Notes under the pieces: model-generated
Told to the model about the DNA's origin: nothing
The model's database searches: none
Seen by the model: only the letters and a program-made list of their open reading frames with translations
Position numbers and translations under genes: made by a program
Part shown: piece by piece, positions 49,856 to 59,101 of the stretch
Position numbering within the stretch: position 1 is the stretch's first letter
Layout of the letters: every line of letters begins with the position of its first letter
Assembly (NCBI GenBank): GCA_965248775.1
Contig: OZ252150.1
Location: 3,844,001 to 3,908,000, forward strand
Length of the DNA stretch: 64,000 bases
Reading direction: 5' to 3'
Source of the DNA: JBHHUI01 sp965248775
GTDB lineage: Bacteria; Chloroflexota; Anaerolineae; Anaerolineales; JBHHUI01

Positions 49856-51103
49856 TTAGCCGTCGTTCGCCATTTCGAGAACGGCATGCAAAAGAACATT
49901 CGCACCGGCGGCCAAGTCTTCCCGGCTGGCATTTTCCAATTCGTTGTGGCTGAGGCCGTTTTCGCAGGGCACGAAGATCATGCTGGTCGGCCCCGCTTTG
50001 GACAAATAGACTGCATCGTGACCAGCCCCACTGACGATATTCATGGCTTGCGCGCCGGTCACGGCGACAGCCTGTTTGACGGCGGCGATACATTCCGGCG
50101 CGAAGGACACCGGTGGTGAATACCAGATTTCATTGACCTGACCTTCCACTCCGTTGTCTGTGGTTTCTTCCTGCACGATCGTGCGAACAGCGGAATCCAT
50201 TGCGGCCAGAACAGTTGCATCCGGGTGGCGCAGATCGAGCTTGATTGTGAGTCGGCCCGGCACAGTGTTGATAACGCCGGGGTCGGATGTAAAGTCGCCC
50301 ATCGTGATACGGCTATGTGGGGCATAGTCATCGGCAAGCGCGTAAATGCGCTGCAGGGCGGGCAGCAGCACCTGAACAGGGTCATAGCGCTGCGACATGG
50401 GTGTGGGGCCGGCATGCGTTTCTTTGCCGAGAAAGATCAGGTCGTACCAGCGGATACCCTGTACGCCGGTAACGACCCCCACAGATTTCTGCTCCACTTC
50501 AAGGATGGGGCCCTGTTCGATATGAATTTCAAAGGCAGCTTTGAACGGTCGGCTGTGCGTCTGTACATCACCGGCATAACCAATACGTTGCAGCTCTTCG
50601 CCTATTGTGAGACCAGCTTTGTCCGCCCGCGAAAGGCCATAGTCAAGTTCGAACTCCCCCGCCCAAACACCGGATGCGATCATGGCTGGTGCAAAGCGCG
50701 CGCCTTCCTCATTGGTCCACGAGACGATCTCCAGTGGGTGGACGCTTTCCAGGTTGTGGTCGTTGAGTGTTTCTATGACCTCGAATGCAGCCAGCACCCC
50801 GTATGCACCGTCGAACTTGCCGCCGGTCGGTTGGCTGTCGAGATGACTCCCGACCAACACAGGTGGCAGATCGTTCTGTGTTCCCTTGCGTCTTGCGAAG
50901 ATGTTGCCCATCTGATCTACGCTGACGGTAAGGCCTGCTGCCCGGCACCAGGTTATAAACAAATCGCGGCCGGCCTTGTCTTCGTCGGTCAGAGCTACAC
51001 GACAAACCCCGCCTTTCTCCGTTGCGCCGATCTGTGCCATCTCCATCAGGCGGTTCCAAAGTCGGTCACTATTGATTCGTAATGTGGTGATTTCGTTTTG
51101 CAT
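49856..51103 (-). CDS. M20-family N-carbamoyl-L-amino-acid hydrolase / allantoate amidohydrolase-like
   Basis: 415 residues, intact. Metal-binding motifs GSHLDSQPTGGKFDGAYGV, VSWTNEEGARFAPAM, FEIHIEQGPILE and the C-terminal GAGHDAVYLSKAGPTSMIF fit the di-zinc amidase/hydantoinase-utilisation (HyuC/AllC) family, with the lid dimerisation domain between. These enzymes hydrolyse a carbamoyl (ureido) group to amine, CO2 and NH3. Paired with the ADI-like gene it suggests a two-step guanidino to ureido to amine route. First gene of the minus operon; divergent from 51487. Confidence 0.92.
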   Translation of the reverse strand: MQNEITTLRINSDRLWNRLMEMAQIGATEKGGVCRVALTDEDKAGRDLFITWCRAAGLTVSVDQMGNIFARRKGTQNDLPPVLVGSHLDSQPTGGKFDGAYGVLAAFEVIETLNDHNLESVHPLEIVSWTNEEGARFAPAMIASGVWAGEFELDYGLSRADKAGLTIGEELQRIGYAGDVQTHSRPFKAAFEIHIEQGPILEVEQKSVGVVTGVQGIRWYDLIFLGKETHAGPTPMSQRYDPVQVLLPALQRIYALADDYAPHSRITMGDFTSDPGVINTVPGRLTIKLDLRHPDATVLAAMDSAVRTIVQEETTDNGVEGQVNEIWYSPPVSFAPECIAAVKQAVAVTGAQAMNIVSGAGHDAVYLSKAGPTSMIFVPCENGLSHNELENASREDLAAGANVLLHAVLEMANDG

Positions 51104-51133
51104 GAATTCTCAAAAGGGGTAATGCAATCGTTA

Positions 51134-51463
51134 TCAGTTGCCCGACGGCAGCCTCAACTCTCTTTCGCCGCGGACCGTTGTCACATATTCAGGCGAGCGG
51201 AATTGGACAGGGGGTTCGAAATCCGCCGGCACTCCCAATACCTCGGCAAATTCCAATAACGACTTTGGCCGGTTTCTTGCAAATGTGACAAAATGGCGAA
51301 ACCTAGATTGTCTAGCGAGCAACTCTGTTACTTTGATATGGTAATAGTAGGGGGTTAATCGATTATTTTCGATATTTTGATCAAATCTCACTAATTGCGT
51401 ATAGTTTGATGCGACTATATCTGGTTTTCGTAATTTTACGAATCTTTGTTGAGAAGATGGCAT
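51134..51463 (-). CDS. Hypothetical protein (109 aa), weak support
   Basis: MPSSQQRFVKLRKPDIVASN..., ending RSPEYVTTVRGERELRLPSG N. Not recognised. The C-terminal EVLGVPADFEPPVQFR segment looks protein-like, and the region (383 bases between genes) is otherwise empty, so it may be the tail of a degraded gene. Confidence 0.3.
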   Translation of the reverse strand: MPSSQQRFVKLRKPDIVASNYTQLVRFDQNIENNRLTPYYYHIKVTELLARQSRFRHFVTFARNRPKSLLEFAEVLGVPADFEPPVQFRSPEYVTTVRGERELRLPSGN

Positions 51464-51486
51464 AAAATAGCTAAGCAGCGTCTTAC

Positions 51487-52398
51487 ATGCTCATGCAAAG
51501 ATTAATAATTCTCGCCACACTCCCACTTATAATTCTAAGTTGTAACTTGCTTGCCAGATCGCCTGGCGAGCAACCGCTTGCTACCGCTATGCCTTTAGTG
51601 ACATCGACGCCACTGCCGCCCACGCCGAAACCATCGGATATCCCGATGGCCACGAGACTACCACCAGACACTCCGACGGTCACGGCACCGTCAACAAGCA
51701 CAACGACACAATCGCCGCCGGCGACTGTCACTGCCATTCCCATCCAAGTCACCCCCGGAATTTCGGAAGTCCAATATCACAGTGGTGAACCGTCGTTATT
51801 CGCCTATCTCTGTAATCCAGAGGGGCTCGCCCCGTTCCCGGCAGTTGTCTACAATCACGGTGGTCTCGGCGATCAGATGGGCGGCGCGCCGGAAGAAACG
51901 TGCGTGGCGCTTGCCCGGGATGGCTACGTTGGACTCTCTCCGCTACGCCGACAGACCGTGCCACTCGATGGACATTTGGACGATGTGTTGGCGGGTGTGG
52001 ATTTCCTGCTCGATCTCGAATACGTTGATAAGGATCGAGTTGGCATAATGGGCTTTTCTCGCGGTGGGATGTTGACATTTGTTGCGGCAACCGTTCGCTC
52101 CGAATTTAGCGCGATTATAATTATGGCGCCCGCACCGCCTAAAGGCCCGCTCGAAAATTCTCTCTCGGCGGCGGCCAATGTTTCTGCGCCGGTGTTGTTC
52201 CTGGTTGCGGAAAATGATACTGTGCAGGCCGATCACATTGAAACAAGCCGGACTTATATGCAAGCCTTAGAAGCTGCTGGGAATGAGACCGACTTGATTC
52301 TGTATCCGCCTTATAAAAACGATGGGCACTGGATGTTCTTTGAAATCGGCGATTACTGGAGCGATGTGCAGCGTTACCTTGATGAACATCTAAATTGA
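51487..52398 (+). CDS. Dienelactone-hydrolase-like lipoprotein
   Basis: 303 residues. Signal peptide with lipobox (LILSC) and a long Pro/Thr-rich linker (about 30-95) indicate a surface-anchored enzyme. The hydrolase domain has VVYNHGGLGDQMGG (oxyanion), nucleophile GIMGFSRGGMLTF, acid VAENDTVQADH and histidine in NDGHWMFFEI. An alpha/beta hydrolase, DLH/acyl-peptidase-like; substrate unknown. It precedes the ECF genes by 130 bases and may be co-transcribed. Confidence 0.88.
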   Translation: MLMQRLIILATLPLIILSCNLLARSPGEQPLATAMPLVTSTPLPPTPKPSDIPMATRLPPDTPTVTAPSTSTTTQSPPATVTAIPIQVTPGISEVQYHSGEPSLFAYLCNPEGLAPFPAVVYNHGGLGDQMGGAPEETCVALARDGYVGLSPLRRQTVPLDGHLDDVLAGVDFLLDLEYVDKDRVGIMGFSRGGMLTFVAATVRSEFSAIIIMAPAPPKGPLENSLSAAANVSAPVLFLVAENDTVQADHIETSRTYMQALEAAGNETDLILYPPYKNDGHWMFFEIGDYWSDVQRYLDEHLN

Positions 52399-52531
52399 TC
52401 GGACTTATGCACTTTAATGCACTAATCATCAAAATATCCGACATTTCGAGGGCTTCTCAGTAAAGCTGGAAACCTTCGATAGCTAGTGTGTCATATGAAC
52501 TCATGAACAGAGAAAAGGAGACTCGATAATC

Positions 52532-53056
52532 ATGAAGGCTCAAACTATTGCCGTTACAGCGGTTTGTATTGCTATCGTAACAGTACTCGTCGCTAGTGTG
52601 CCGGTTCCAATTCCGGCAACTGGTGGCTTTACGCACCCGGGCGCAGTTGCCGAGGTTTTTGTGGCTATGGCTTTTGGCCCGTTGGTTGGTGTTGTTGCCG
52701 CAGGTATCGGCGCGGCAATCGCCGATCTGGTACTGGGTTACGGCAGCTTTGCTCCGCTGACTCTAATTGCGCATGGTTCGCTCGGATTGCTGGCCGGCTG
52801 GCTTGGCTGGAAGAAGGGTTGGAGCGGCATGCTCACCGGCTGGATCGTAGGTGGTTTGGCGCTTGTGGCCGTTTATTGGATCGGAGAAGCAACTGTTTAC
52901 GGTTTTGGGGCTGCCGGTGCTTCCGCCGAATTGCCGATCAACCTGATCCAGGTTGGCCTTGGCATCCTCGGGATTCTACTTTTCCGATTGGTCAAGCGCG
53001 CCTATCCGCAGATCGAACAATTGGCTGGTGGCGTAACGTTCCGGTCTGAGGATTGA
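52532..53056 (+). CDS. ECF transporter S component (substrate-binding membrane subunit)
   Basis: 174 residues, about six membrane helices: MKAQTIAVTAVCIAIVTVLV, PGAVAEVFVAMAFGPLVGVV, GIGAAIADLVLGYGSFAPLT, LIAHGSLGLLAGWLGWKKGW, and a C-terminal helix. The HPG-x-V-x5-A-x-FGP-x-x-G motif is typical of EcfS proteins of the ECF superfamily. Ribosome site AAAGGAG. It gives specificity to the EcfA/A'/T module that follows. Substrate not deducible from sequence; the neighbouring ADI-like/M20 pair suggests a nitrogenous small molecule. Confidence 0.9.
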   Translation: MKAQTIAVTAVCIAIVTVLVASVPVPIPATGGFTHPGAVAEVFVAMAFGPLVGVVAAGIGAAIADLVLGYGSFAPLTLIAHGSLGLLAGWLGWKKGWSGMLTGWIVGGLALVAVYWIGEATVYGFGAAGASAELPINLIQVGLGILGILLFRLVKRAYPQIEQLAGGVTFRSED

Positions 53057-53158
53057 TAATCACCACGCACGCTTTTATATTCATCAATGTAATCAGTTAG
53101 ATTTGGAGGAGATGGCCGCGCGCTGTCTCCTCTATTTCCCCACTCTAGGTGCATTCAC

Positions 53159-54040
53159 TTGGCTAAGCTCGTCACAATCGAAAATTTCGGTTACTCATAT
53201 CCGCCTCTTGATGTGGACGGCGATCCCGAGTGGATACTGCAAGACATCAATATGGAGATCGCTGCAGGAGAATTTGTCTCCATCATGGGCGCGACGGGCG
53301 TCGGCAAAACAACACTTTGTCTGGCTTTGAATGGCGTCGTCCCCCACTCTACCGGCGGCATCATTCGAGGCAATGTTTATATTGATGGGCTGAACACGAA
53401 GGAACATCCTGTTGCAGACCTGGCGCAACAGGTGGGCATCGTTTTCCAGGAGCCGGAGACACAGCTCTTCAACACATCTGTGGAATCAGAAGTGGCCTTC
53501 GGCTTGGAGAGCCTGGGCGTGCCCCGCGGGGAGATGCAAGGTCGCATCGACTGGGCGCTCTCATTGGTCGGCATGAGCGAATTCCGAGAACGCTCACCCT
53601 TCAAACTCTCTGGTGGTCAGAAGCAACGCGTAGCCATTGCTTCCATTCTTGCAATGTCGCCGAAGATTTTGGTCTTGGACGAACCTACGGCCAGCCTCGA
53701 TCCGTTGGGCAAGACGGAGGTCTTCTCCATTGTCCGTGAGTTGCGCCAGCGGCATGGGATGACGATTGTCATGGTTGAGCACGAGAGCGAACGCATCGCC
53801 GAGTTCTCCGATCGGGTGATTGTGATCAACGCGGGCAAAGTCGAGATGGCCGACACGCCGGAGAACGTATTCGCACGCGTGGAGGAGATGCAAGCGCTGG
53901 GGCTCGCAGTACCACAAGTGAGTGAAATGGCGCGCCGCCTGAATCAGCAGCACGATACCAACTTTGCTTTTACCCAATTTGATGATGCTCACCTCGCGCT
54001 CACAGAGGCCTTCTCAACGGCGCGCCGCCCCTCCGCATGA
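53159..54040 (+). CDS. ecfA1: ECF transporter ATPase EcfA1
   Basis: 293 residues from TTG 53159 (MAKLVTIENFGYSYPPLDVD); no ATG nearby retains the first strand. Walker A MGATGVGKTTLC, Q-loop GIVFQEPETQLF (typical of Ecf/CbiO ATPases), signature KLSGGQKQRVAIASIL, Walker B LVLDEPTASLD and H-loop VEHES. C-terminal coupling region present. Together with EcfA' it drives the S subunit. Its stop overlaps the next start (ATGA). Confidence 0.95.
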   Translation: MAKLVTIENFGYSYPPLDVDGDPEWILQDINMEIAAGEFVSIMGATGVGKTTLCLALNGVVPHSTGGIIRGNVYIDGLNTKEHPVADLAQQVGIVFQEPETQLFNTSVESEVAFGLESLGVPRGEMQGRIDWALSLVGMSEFRERSPFKLSGGQKQRVAIASILAMSPKILVLDEPTASLDPLGKTEVFSIVRELRQRHGMTIVMVEHESERIAEFSDRVIVINAGKVEMADTPENVFARVEEMQALGLAVPQVSEMARRLNQQHDTNFAFTQFDDAHLALTEAFSTARRPSA

Positions 54041-54903
54041 CAAAATCAGTTTGTCTTGAAACAAAAAATCTGCAGTTCTCCTATCCCGATGGCCCGCTCG
54101 TGTTGGGTGGTATCTCTGTCAGCCTTGAGGGAGGGGATTTTGTGGCTGTCATCGGGCAAAACGGCTCTGGCAAGACCACACTGGTCAAACATTTCAATGG
54201 ATTGTTGCGGGCAACGCAAGGGGAAATTTTACTGAACGGCGAGGACACTCAGGAGAAATCGATTGGCGAGCTGGCGAAGCATGTGGGTTACGTTTTCCAA
54301 AACCCCGATCACCAAATTTTTAGCCCAACGGTACGAGAAGAGTTGGCCTTCGGGCCGCGCAATCTGGGTTTAGAGGAGGCCACGATAGGAAGCAGAGTTG
54401 AGGAGGCGCTTGAGCGATTTGAACTAGCGCCGTTCGCGGAGCGCCCACCGGCTGTGCTCGGGTTTGGGTTGCGGCGCAAGGTGAGCATTGCAGCCGTTTA
54501 TACGATGCAGACGCCGATCCTGATATTGGACGAGCCGACCGCCGGTCTGGACTTGAAGAACATAACTGATCTCATGCGGCTGCTGGGCGAACTGAATGAG
54601 CAGGGCAACACCATCATCCTCATTACGCACGATATGCGCGTTGTGGCGCAATATGCACCCCGCTCTATGGTCATGCGTGCTGGGGAGCTGCTTGCCTATG
54701 GCGAAACGCGGGAGATATTCAAGCAAGCTGACCTGCTGCGCGAGACTCAGATTTCATTGCCACAGATCTCGGAATTGGGACGACGGCTGACGATGTATGG
54801 CATGCGCGACGACATTCTTACGGTGCCTGAATTTTGTGAAGGCTATGCCGATATAGAGACCGCTGGGTCGAGCGGTGAGCTGCCAAATGCCGTTCGTCAT
54901 TGA
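54037..54903 (+). CDS. ecfA2: ECF transporter ATPase EcfA2 with degenerate signature motif
   Basis: 288 residues; starts with ATGA overlap to ecfA1. Walker A IGQNGSGKTTLVK, Q-loop GYVFQNPDHQIFS, Walker B LILDEPTAGLD and H-loop ITHDM are intact. The signature normally reading LSGG-Q-K/R-R is AVLGFGLRRKVSIAAV, so the LSGGQ core is lost. In a heterodimer this would leave one of the two composite ATP sites non-canonical. Such asymmetry is known in other ABC transporters; for Ecf it is unusual. Overlaps the EcfT gene by 17 bases. Confidence 0.92.
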   Translation: MTKSVCLETKNLQFSYPDGPLVLGGISVSLEGGDFVAVIGQNGSGKTTLVKHFNGLLRATQGEILLNGEDTQEKSIGELAKHVGYVFQNPDHQIFSPTVREELAFGPRNLGLEEATIGSRVEEALERFELAPFAERPPAVLGFGLRRKVSIAAVYTMQTPILILDEPTAGLDLKNITDLMRLLGELNEQGNTIILITHDMRVVAQYAPRSMVMRAGELLAYGETREIFKQADLLRETQISLPQISELGRRLTMYGMRDDILTVPEFCEGYADIETAGSSGELPNAVRH

Positions 54904-55696
54904 TCTATACTCGCAGCGTCAGAGCTGGGTCCACCGCATGGATCCCAGGGTCAAATTGCTATTTGTCGCCGGTTCATTGCTTTTGCTGCTCGTCTTCAAA
55001 AACGTATTTATTATGCTCAGCGCAGCTGTGTTCGTTCATCTTCTCCATTTGTCCGCAAAGATTCCCCGTGAAAAATTTGTCTTCGTATGGAAAACACTCC
55101 TGCCGGTGAGCCTGCTCATGTTTAGCCTGTGGGTGATTTTCTATCCGACAGGAGAAACTATTTCCCAATTCTGGTTTGTCAAAATCTCGATACTGAGCGT
55201 CGCGCAGGGGTTGGTATTGGCGCTACGCATTATTACGATGGCGTTTGTTGTATTCGTCTGGCTCTATACGACAAGCCATTCTTCGTTGGTGCGCAGCCTG
55301 GTGAAATTGAAAATGCCGTTTGAGTGGGGATTGGTGCTTGCCCTGGCGCTCCGCTACATTCCAACGTTCCAGGGAATGTATGCACTCATTGCCGAAGCAC
55401 AACAGGCGCGCGGGCTGAACATATCACAAGGCTCGGGGTTTCGTAGAGTGCGCACGATGATGCCCATATTTGTTGCGATGGTTATTAGCTCATTGCGCGC
55501 AAGTGATCAATTGGCAAAGGCGATGGAGTCGCGCGCGTTTGGTACGCAGGGAGTGCAGCGCACAACTTTGTATGACATTGAGTTCCGTCAAGCGGACTAT
55601 GTTTTCATGATGCTGATTGTTGCAGGGTTGATTGGTTTACTGGTCCTGAGCTTCCGCTTTGGTTTTGGCGTGCATCCCTTGAATCTTTTTTCGTAG
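54887..55696 (+). CDS. ecfT: ECF transporter transmembrane coupling protein EcfT
   Basis: 269 residues from ATG 54887 (MPFVIDLYSQRQSWVHRMDP); GTG 54875 is less likely. N-terminal HRMDPRVKLL, about five membrane helices, and both cytoplasmic coupling motifs: AQQARGLNISQGSGF and AKAMESRAFGTQGV (each with the A-x-R-G/F core). It links the S component to the two ATPases. The motif pair supports the T assignment strongly. Confidence 0.95.
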   Translation: MPFVIDLYSQRQSWVHRMDPRVKLLFVAGSLLLLLVFKNVFIMLSAAVFVHLLHLSAKIPREKFVFVWKTLLPVSLLMFSLWVIFYPTGETISQFWFVKISILSVAQGLVLALRIITMAFVVFVWLYTTSHSSLVRSLVKLKMPFEWGLVLALALRYIPTFQGMYALIAEAQQARGLNISQGSGFRRVRTMMPIFVAMVISSLRASDQLAKAMESRAFGTQGVQRTTLYDIEFRQADYVFMMLIVAGLIGLLVLSFRFGFGVHPLNLFS

Positions 55697-55709
55697 AGAA
55701 GATATTCAA

Positions 55710-56741
55710 ATGATCGAAAATGAGTTGACGGGTAAACCGCTGCCGGTTGGCAAACTCGATATGTCGTTCATGGCCGGCTTGCTGGCCAAGTACACGATGA
55801 ACGATGAACGAATCGTCGTTGGTGCCAGGATCGGCGAAGATGCTGCTGTATTGGATTTTGGTGATTGCTACGTTGTCACCAAGACAAACCCTATTACATT
55901 CGCTACAAAAGACATCGGCTGGTATGTCGTCAACGTGTGTGCAAACAACATGGTTGTGCGCGGCGTACGCCCGCGCTGGATGCTCAATTGTATTCTGCTG
56001 CCCGAAGACAAAACCACTCCGGAGATGGTTGAAAAGATCTTCCGTCAAATCCATGAGGCCAGCGACCGGTTGGGCATCGCTGTCATTGGCGGGCACACGG
56101 AGGTCACCCACGGCTTGGACCGTCCAATAATCGCCGGCCATCTCATCGGCGAAATCTCCAAGGATGCGTTGGTGACCACCAGTGGCGCGCAGGTTGGGGA
56201 TACAGTGCTGGTAACAAAGGCGCTGGGAGTCGAGGGAACCGCAATCATTGCCAGTGAATTGAAAGACACGCTAAATGAAAAAGGCTTCTCTGAGGAATTT
56301 ATACGTCGCGCCCAGAACTTCTTGTACAAACCCGGCATCAGCGTGTACACCGATGCGCTGACGGCAGCAGATAGCGGCTTTGTGACCGCTATGACAGATG
56401 CAACGGAAGGTGGGCTGGCAACGGCACTGCACGAGATGGCGGAGGCAGCCAACGTGGGTTTCTTGATCGACGCAGAAAAATTACCCATCTACCCTGAGAC
56501 AGAGCAACTTTGCTCTGCATTGGGCCTGGACCCGATTGGTTTGATCGCTTCGGGAATGCTGATCATGACAGCGCCGCCCGCCAAAGCGGAAGAGCTCACG
56601 GGGGTGATGAAAGCGGCTGGAGTGCAATGTACTGCTATCGGTACAGTTACCAATCCCGAAGCAGGTCGCCGACTGGCGCGCGGGGATGAGGTTGTCGATC
56701 TGCCTTACTATGCCGTGGACGAATTGACCAAGGTTTTATAA
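55710..56741 (+). CDS. AIR-synthase/HypE-family protein
   Basis: 343 residues, 13 bases after ecfT, apparently the last gene of the operon. ATP-grasp-like PurM fold: RIGEDAAVLDFGDCYVVTKT, FATKDIGWYVVNVCANNMVV, VIGGHTEVTHGLDRPIIAGH and MTDATEGGLATALHEMAEAA. This matches the HypE/SelD/AIR-synthase-related group of ATP-dependent dehydratases/kinases but lacks the C-terminal cysteine of HypE. Role in this operon unknown; it may act on the imported compound. Confidence 0.85.
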   Translation: MIENELTGKPLPVGKLDMSFMAGLLAKYTMNDERIVVGARIGEDAAVLDFGDCYVVTKTNPITFATKDIGWYVVNVCANNMVVRGVRPRWMLNCILLPEDKTTPEMVEKIFRQIHEASDRLGIAVIGGHTEVTHGLDRPIIAGHLIGEISKDALVTTSGAQVGDTVLVTKALGVEGTAIIASELKDTLNEKGFSEEFIRRAQNFLYKPGISVYTDALTAADSGFVTAMTDATEGGLATALHEMAEAANVGFLIDAEKLPIYPETEQLCSALGLDPIGLIASGMLIMTAPPAKAEELTGVMKAAGVQCTAIGTVTNPEAGRRLARGDEVVDLPYYAVDELTKVL

Positions 56742-56803
56742 GGTCTCAACATTGATGACGACCACAATTAATAAGGGTGCGCTTCCTAACGCAGCGTCAT
56801 GCG

Positions 56804-57172
56804 TTAGCCGATATCCAACAACAGATTGTTGAGTGCCTCACGAGCGGCTGGCAGGGTTTGCATGCCCCGCCAATTGTCGACGAAATCATCGGCCTGCTCG
56901 ATGGCAAGCAATTTCAGGAACGGGTCGTCTTTGACGGTTTTTCCTGCGGCCTGGGTGTCTGTCCAGTACTCGTGGAGCTGTAATTGCCATTGGGCGTAGG
57001 TCGTCTGCAATTGGGAACGAAGCTTGGCATGGTTGCATGTCTCGGCAGGGGAGGCAGCGCCAGCTTTATAAATGTGAATCAGCAGCTCTTCGAGTTCGTC
57101 CCACTGTTGAACAAATTTCCTTAGATCGCGGTAACGGACGAGCCGCACAAACAAGCGGCTGAAGAGGTTCAT
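56804..57172 (-). CDS. Hypothetical protein (122 aa)
   Basis: Predicted all-helical, tryptophan- and leucine-rich (FVQQWDELEELLIHIY, LRSQLQTTYAQWQLQLHEYW). No known domain recognised. It lies 16 bases downstream of the MEMO-family gene on the same strand, so they may be co-transcribed. Confidence 0.6.
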   Translation of the reverse strand: MNLFSRLFVRLVRYRDLRKFVQQWDELEELLIHIYKAGAASPAETCNHAKLRSQLQTTYAQWQLQLHEYWTDTQAAGKTVKDDPFLKLLAIEQADDFVDNWRGMQTLPAAREALNNLLLDIG

Positions 57173-57188
57173 CCAATTGTGGAGCGGC

Positions 57189-58400
57189 CTAATGCAGCAG
57201 CATTCCGCAGACGCAGACAGCCGATGTGTTTTCGTCGTCCGCCGAGCACTGGTCGTAGGCCACGATTTCGCCCTGTACTGAACCTGTCAAGCGTAATGTG
57301 AGATAGATCGGTGCAACGCCACAGACGTTGTTGCGGTCCTGCACGCCTTTGATGGCCGCAAAGAAACCCTCGGCATCGCCTACGTGAATCTGCTGCATGA
57401 GATCGTCGTCAGAGGCGCGTAATTGCACGCGTGCTTGTTCGTCGAGGGGCGCGCCGCCGAATGCTGGTCCCACATGCGCGAGATCGGCTGCGGCAACATA
57501 GATCACGCGCCGACCGGCGGTGACAGCCTGCAGAGTCTCGATAAATTTTGTAATGTGCGCGTCTGCTACCGGTGTAGCACCGTCTTCGACAAAATGTCCG
57601 AACGAACCACAAAGCACTGGCAAGACTTCGCAAGGTTGCTCTTCTCGTAAATAATGCAGCCAGACAGCCGCGAATTCGATGGAATGTTCTGCGCGGTGAT
57701 GTAATTCTTCGGCGAAGACGTTCTCCGGCCCGAGTGCTTCCGCCAGCACGTCGACGACATTATGTGCTGTGGGCAGTACGCCGAATGGCGTGGCGTAATG
57801 CTGGCGGGTCAGCGTGATATGTCCGTAACTACCCGCATGGTCTGTGCCAAAAATCACTACCAGATCGGCCGCGGCGATCATAGGCCGTGCGCGTTGCCAG
57901 ACCTGCGCGTAGACCGAGCCACCACGCATGAAATCAATATGCGGGCTGATCAGCGCGCGCCCGTTGGCAGCACCCGGAAGCGTATCAATTTCGTCGAGAT
58001 AGCCTCTTAGGGTCTGGCGCAGTGATTCGGGATCATCTGGGTATGAGCGTCCGGCCAGCGCGGGTGGTCGGAATTCGGCATTGCGATATGCGGCGAGTGC
58101 AGTTTCTTTTGCCGCTGCGGCTTTTTCATTATCAAGTAAGAAGGCCGCGTCGAGTGCCGAAACCATCTCGCCGATCATGTTCTCGCCCAGACGGAAACCG
58201 TACTCGCCCGCCACACCCTCAACAATGGCAGTCAGGTCACGTGTTCCATCACACAACGCCAGTGCGGGGCCGAGCATTTGGGGAACTGCCACAATCTGGT
58301 CGGAAAGCTCTAGCGGATCACGCAGCAGCAGATATGCCTGGCCATTCTGTACGAATGGTTTGACATCGAGGGGCCGGAGCTTTGGGTGCGAATTGTCCAT
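57189..58400 (-). CDS. MEMO1-family protein (AmmeMemoRadiSam system protein B-like)
   Basis: 403 residues. The N-terminal 100 residues form a small PqqD-like/winged-helix-like module (RPLDVKPFVQNGQAYLLLRD). From about 130 the MEMO fold follows: RALISPHIDFMRGGSVYAQ, VVIFGTDHAGSYG, HHRAEHSIEFAAVWLHYL and DRNNVCGVAPIYLTLRL, carrying the conserved histidines and cysteine. MEMO homologues are metal-binding, dioxygenase-like; bacterial members pair with AMMECR1 and a radical SAM protein, neither of which is seen here. ATG 58400. Confidence 0.9.
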   Translation of the reverse strand: MDNSHPKLRPLDVKPFVQNGQAYLLLRDPLELSDQIVAVPQMLGPALALCDGTRDLTAIVEGVAGEYGFRLGENMIGEMVSALDAAFLLDNEKAAAAKETALAAYRNAEFRPPALAGRSYPDDPESLRQTLRGYLDEIDTLPGAANGRALISPHIDFMRGGSVYAQVWQRARPMIAAADLVVIFGTDHAGSYGHITLTRQHYATPFGVLPTAHNVVDVLAEALGPENVFAEELHHRAEHSIEFAAVWLHYLREEQPCEVLPVLCGSFGHFVEDGATPVADAHITKFIETLQAVTAGRRVIYVAAADLAHVGPAFGGAPLDEQARVQLRASDDDLMQQIHVGDAEGFFAAIKGVQDRNNVCGVAPIYLTLRLTGSVQGEIVAYDQCSADDENTSAVCVCGMLLH

Positions 58401-58639
58401 AGGGCGGGCGATTATTGTATGACAGTCTCGGCTGTCCGACCACCTCGAATTTCAGCACAACAATTGCTAGGCTTGGCTTCGCTGTGCAGATAAAGGAGAA
58501 CAGTTCGCCGAGTAGCACTATAGCGAAGCATCCCCATCCCACAAGAGGAATTTCGTCAGCGAACGTAGTGATCGAAGTGGGGCTACCCCTTGCCTTCGAC
58601 AAGCTCATGACAAGCGGTAGACGCGTCTGTCGACCGCTG

Positions 58640-58870
58640 GGTGTAGGCAGATTTATACTCGACGCAAAAGGCAACTTGACTGAGCGCGTGGAAAGCGGCA
58701 CGACATACACCCAGGTCTTCAACACCTAGAACTGTCTCACATTGGACGAAGTCGGCGGCCAGACCACCAGCTTCGAGTACGATGGTGCCGGCAGGCTGGT
58801 CAAAGAGGTGCGTCCGGATGGCACATCAACCATATACGTCGTCGGCATCTACGAAGTCGAACTGTATGTC
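58640..58870 (+). pseudogene. RHS/YD-repeat protein remnant
   Basis: LDAKGNLTERVESGTTYTQV, FNT, then TAG at 58727-58729, then DEVGGQTTSFEYDGAGRLVK and EVRPDGTSTIYV in the same frame. Classic YD-repeat text with one nonsense codon; no start and no continuation. A second trace (TGVAGLYEAELDAGLPVTKE) lies at about 60110-60170. Confidence 0.7.
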
Positions 58871-59101
58871 GTGCAGGCTGTCACCAATGAGAACAGCTAC
58901 TATGCCGTTCCGTGGTCGGCGATTGCGGCTCGGACCGTAAGGACGGATTTGCCAAAAGCGAAGCTTCTGGCTGATATTTCTGTCCTCTCTAGGGAGAGCA
59001 GATATGAAGTTTTGCACCATCAAGGATCTTGACTCTAGCGTTCCTTGCACATATAATTTACAAAATCTGAGAATTCAGAATTGTTAGTCAAGGAGTATTC
59101 C
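58871..59101. other. Short non-coding stretch before the toxin-antitoxin genes
   Basis: No supported gene. Contains AATTTACAAAAT and TGAGAATTCAGAATTG, AT-rich, a likely promoter area for the antitoxin gene. Confidence 0.35.

Noticed and set aside
52399..52531. Riboswitch in front of the ECF operon
   Set aside because: I could not match the leader to any known consensus (TPP, FMN, cobalamin, purine, guanidine) by eye; only an ordinary Shine-Dalgarno is seen.
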